Source of the DNA: Microcebus murinus
Taxonomy: Eukaryota; Chordata; Mammalia; Primates; Cheirogaleidae
Length of the DNA stretch: 64,000 bases
Reading direction: 5' to 3'
Assembly (NCBI RefSeq): GCF_040939455.1
Contig: NC_134108.1
Span: forward strand, 9,515,501-9,579,500
The position numbers and the translations under genes were made by a program. This document shows, piece after piece, positions 60,716 through 64,000 of the stretch. Numbering within the stretch: the first letter of the stretch is position 1; the number at the start of each line of letters is the position of its first letter. The notes beneath the pieces are model-generated. The model made no database searches. It was not told where the DNA came from and was given only the letters and a program-made list of their open reading frames with translations.

Positions 60716-61429
60716 TCATTATGTTGTTTCTTTCATGTACCTATTTTCAGTGGATTCAACTTTCTGGTCTGTAGAAAAAGTTCAAATGTGGACCATTTGA
60801 AAAATCAAAGTATCAAAGCTTTAAAAGTGTTTCAAAAAATATTAGATAAATCATTCAGGGAAATTCTGTACAAACTAACACTCAATAATAGCTTGGAAAG
60901 AACATTCTAACATGCTGAAAGACTATCAGGTATGAGTATGGCTCTGGGAGAAGGATATGTTACTTCAGCCTTCAATTCTCTGCTCACTGAGGGTCTGGTC
61001 TGAATAACCACATTTGGCTAAATCAGAATTATAATTCCCACTGCAGTTCATTAAAAACAGATCTGAGACCATTCAATGGCTTCTGATTAACCTCTAGGTC
61101 ATCAAATACTTATACATACATTGTATAGCTATAAACACATTCCTATATGGTTCGGATCTTTTCATTTTGTAGGCTGCTGGCATTAACTCAAGTACCTTTT
61201 AGCATTCATGTAACTTTCAAACATAGCACTGTTGGGACTCTTCTTTCAATTTCTAAGCAGATATATCACTGAAAGGCACCTTAACTTACAGGATATGTCT
61301 TCTGGAATACTATTTCCAAGTGAGTGACTGCTTCCAAGTCATAGGCAACTCTGACCTATTCTCCAACATCCATTTTATTCTGCCCCCCTGCCCCCCACAG
61401 GCTGCCCCTATTTCTCTATCTGAAAATAA

Positions 61430-61600
61430 GGTCTGATTCTCCATCGAAGCCTTTCACAGCACTCAGATCTTCCTTTTGTATGTAACTTACAACTGTCTTG
61501 ACTCTCCTAGGTGTGTAGCCTCCTGAGAGGAGGCTCTGGGCCTCAGTAATCCTTGCATGTGAGAATTACTACGATAATCTGTCAAGTGAATGAACTGAGA
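61430..61600 (+). mobile_element. L2 LINE remnant
   Basis: ctttcacagcactcagatct and the later ggaggctctgggcctcagta text weakly resembles L2 3' sequence. Low-confidence match. Confidence 0.35.
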
Positions 61601-62066
61601 GAACGTTTTTAACATTGTAAAAAGTCATGGTCACTTTTTTAAGCTTCCACTAAATTCAGTTTCACATGTAGTATAACTAACATGTAGGAGACTCATGGTT
61701 CCTTGAGACACTTGTTTATACTAAGGTGAAGAAGAGAATCAGAACATAAAGTCCACCAGGCAGATGATTAAATGAGGTGACCATCTTACTCCAATCTACA
61801 ATTTCTCCCCCGAGTCAGCACTGTCCATCTTAATCACCGTAAGATGATGAAGGTGCATATTACAGGTTTTTAAAAATAACCTTAAAATAGTAATAAAAAA
61901 AAAATCAAAGATTTCAAGGTCCATGTGTTGGATGGATGTCAGCTGCTGGTTACGATTAAACCATATCTGTAGTTTTAAAAGTATAGTTTAAAAGCCAGGG
62001 TTCTTGACTCTGTCACTAGCTATACTTTCCATTGTCTGCGAACAAATCACTTTGGTTATTTGGGCG

Positions 62067-62382
<316 letters not shown>

Positions 62383-62399
62383 CATCTAAACATTGAGGG

Positions 62400-62605
62400 G
62401 CTGACAATGACAATAACATTAATAATTTATTAAGTACCTTCAATATGTTTGGTATGATTTCTAGGTACTTTACACATTTAATTTTTTAAATTTCTGGAGG
62501 AAGATAGGTGAAATTATGCTTATGTACAAATAAAGAAGAGTCAGAAAGGTTAAGTAACTTGCCTAAAGTCACACAGCTAGTAAGTGGCAGAAACAGAATT
62601 CCTAA
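62400..62605 (-). mobile_element. MIR SINE, minus orientation
   Basis: gaaaggttaagtaacttgcc, taaagtcacacagctagtaa and gtggcagaaacagaattc form a well-preserved reversed MIR core, with the upstream attaataatttattaagtac tail. Confidence 0.8.
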
Positions 62606-64000
62606 AATCCGCTGTTAGTCCAATATACTGTACTTCTTCCTCTATAGGCCCTCTAGCACTGGACGAGACACAGTACAGTGGCGATTAGCAGCCTACTGTA
62701 GACACCATCTATACGTCTCCTGTGTGAGTCTTCAGCTGTAGGAAGCTGGCAAACCAGAACACGGGGCTGCTTTTCTCAGTGCTGCTTTGGGCTTCCTGGA
62801 GTACAGACTTCAGGGAGGTGGAGGGAGTGAGAACCAAAGTGATTTGCAGTGGGGTGATGGGAATAAAACAGCTCCCTGGACACCTGCTTCTGGGAAGGAG
62901 TTCGCCCCGTGTGCTGCAGGCCTCTGGGGCGCAGGACTGAGGCGGCGGCAGGGAGGGAAACGAGCCCTCCAAGGGGCTTGGGGCACGTGTGGCCGGAGCA
63001 CAGCAGTGGCCGCCTGGCTGGCTGGGCCAGTGGGTGGCCCCACTGTGCTGACCAGCTGACCACGCTTGCCTGGGCCAGGCCTAGCGCTGGGGCACTGCTG
63101 CCTCCTTCTTTTACATGGCAAAGTGTGGTGGGCTTGTTCTTAAACACGCTGACCTGGAGAATAACCGGGACTTTATTTGAATCGGCCTTCGGCTGGGACT
63201 ACAGGTGTATGTAAGATCTGTCATTCTATGACGAAAACCAGGCTGTTACAAGGAGAATGATTCAGAAGTGGGACCTGCTAATGCACCTCCCTAAAGCCCT
63301 CCTCACTCCTGCTTTCCGCTCTGTACAAATGCTCCAATAGTATTTCATATATTTTCCTTTTATTCACTTTGGAGATTTCTCACAAATGTTACACATTCAT
63401 CTGCCTACAAAAGGCTGGCTTTGGGGGGAAAAGCTCAAAGCAAACACGAGTTTTCCAGTGACCATTTCCAGTGGCTCAGTGTGAAGACAGAAAGAGTAAC
63501 ACAGCTTCCCACTACAGTCAGAGTTCACCAGTCAAAAATGTTAGTATGAAATCCCATGAAACCCACACATATCTAAATATCTGTTTTTTAAGTCAACTAC
63601 AATAAAATTTCAAATCAAGTAAAGTCTATATATGATTTTGGTGCTTTAAGAAAGCATACTTAGGCCTTAGCATTTTAGCAATCAATACTACTTTTTCTCA
63701 ACCATGACAGGGAAGTATGAGATTACATTTAAAAAATGAATGGATTTCTCATACAGCTCCTTGGGGAAGGGTAGGGACAGAAAGAAGAAACAGAGACCAC
63801 GTGACTGAAGTCACTTAATAAAGTCGCAGTGGTGGACACAGGGAGGGAAGCCACACTCTAGGGAGCTCTAGCAGACCCATGGCAAATGTCACTTCTGGGT
63901 TACATGCAGGACGAACACCAAGCATTGCACGCCTTCCCGGGAAATTGGGCATGACTGCCAAATGTCCACAACTTCCTCTGCATGGACTGCCACTGATTAG

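Overview
The window is mammalian nuclear DNA from a primate, most probably a strepsirrhine (lemur or galago type). It has GT-AG introns, long non-coding stretches and Alu, L1, L2, MIR, MaLR and hAT repeats. The lineage call rests on a full-length Alu at 24890-25220 that carries the extra left/right-monomer linker and the 'gagctaggctgatgtcat' right arm I associate with lemur and galago Alus. Two L1 3' ends (6864-7166 and 23932-23992) are also not of the human L1PA type. The species cannot be fixed by reading alone.

The only protein-coding gene I can support is ARID1B (BAF250B, the ARID subunit of the canonical BAF SWI/SNF chromatin-remodelling complex), on the minus strand. Twelve consecutive coding exons are present, from 59385 down to the stop codon at 20662-20660. 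I call them exons 9 to 20 on the usual 20-exon human model. Every junction has GT donor and AG acceptor dinucleotides and the phases chain without a break. The 4,030 coding bases give 1,342 residues plus a stop, roughly the C-terminal 60% of the protein. This part holds the ARID DNA-binding domain (exons 12-13), a long Pro/Gln/Tyr/Met-rich linker (exons 14-18) and the C-terminal BAF250_C armadillo-like region (exon 20). The 5' half of the gene lies beyond 64000.

Layout: 1-17.8 kb is intergenic DNA downstream of ARID1B. It holds a GC-rich block at about 7-13 kb, a probable piggyBac-type MITE (5190-5481), an L1 tail and several ancient repeats, with no gene I can support. The 3' UTR occupies about 17.8-20.66 kb and has three candidate AATAAA signals. 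Exons and introns occupy 20.66-59.4 kb, and 59.4-64 kb is part of intron 8.

I found no tRNA or rRNA gene, CRISPR array, operon or prokaryote-type system, and no evidence of an undescribed system. The points most worth a second look are the symmetric 159-base exon 11 (a 53-residue in-frame cassette), the weak exon 9 donor with a pyrimidine-rich repeat just behind it, small CpG-dense islands inside AT-rich introns, and several transposon insertions with intact target-site duplications.
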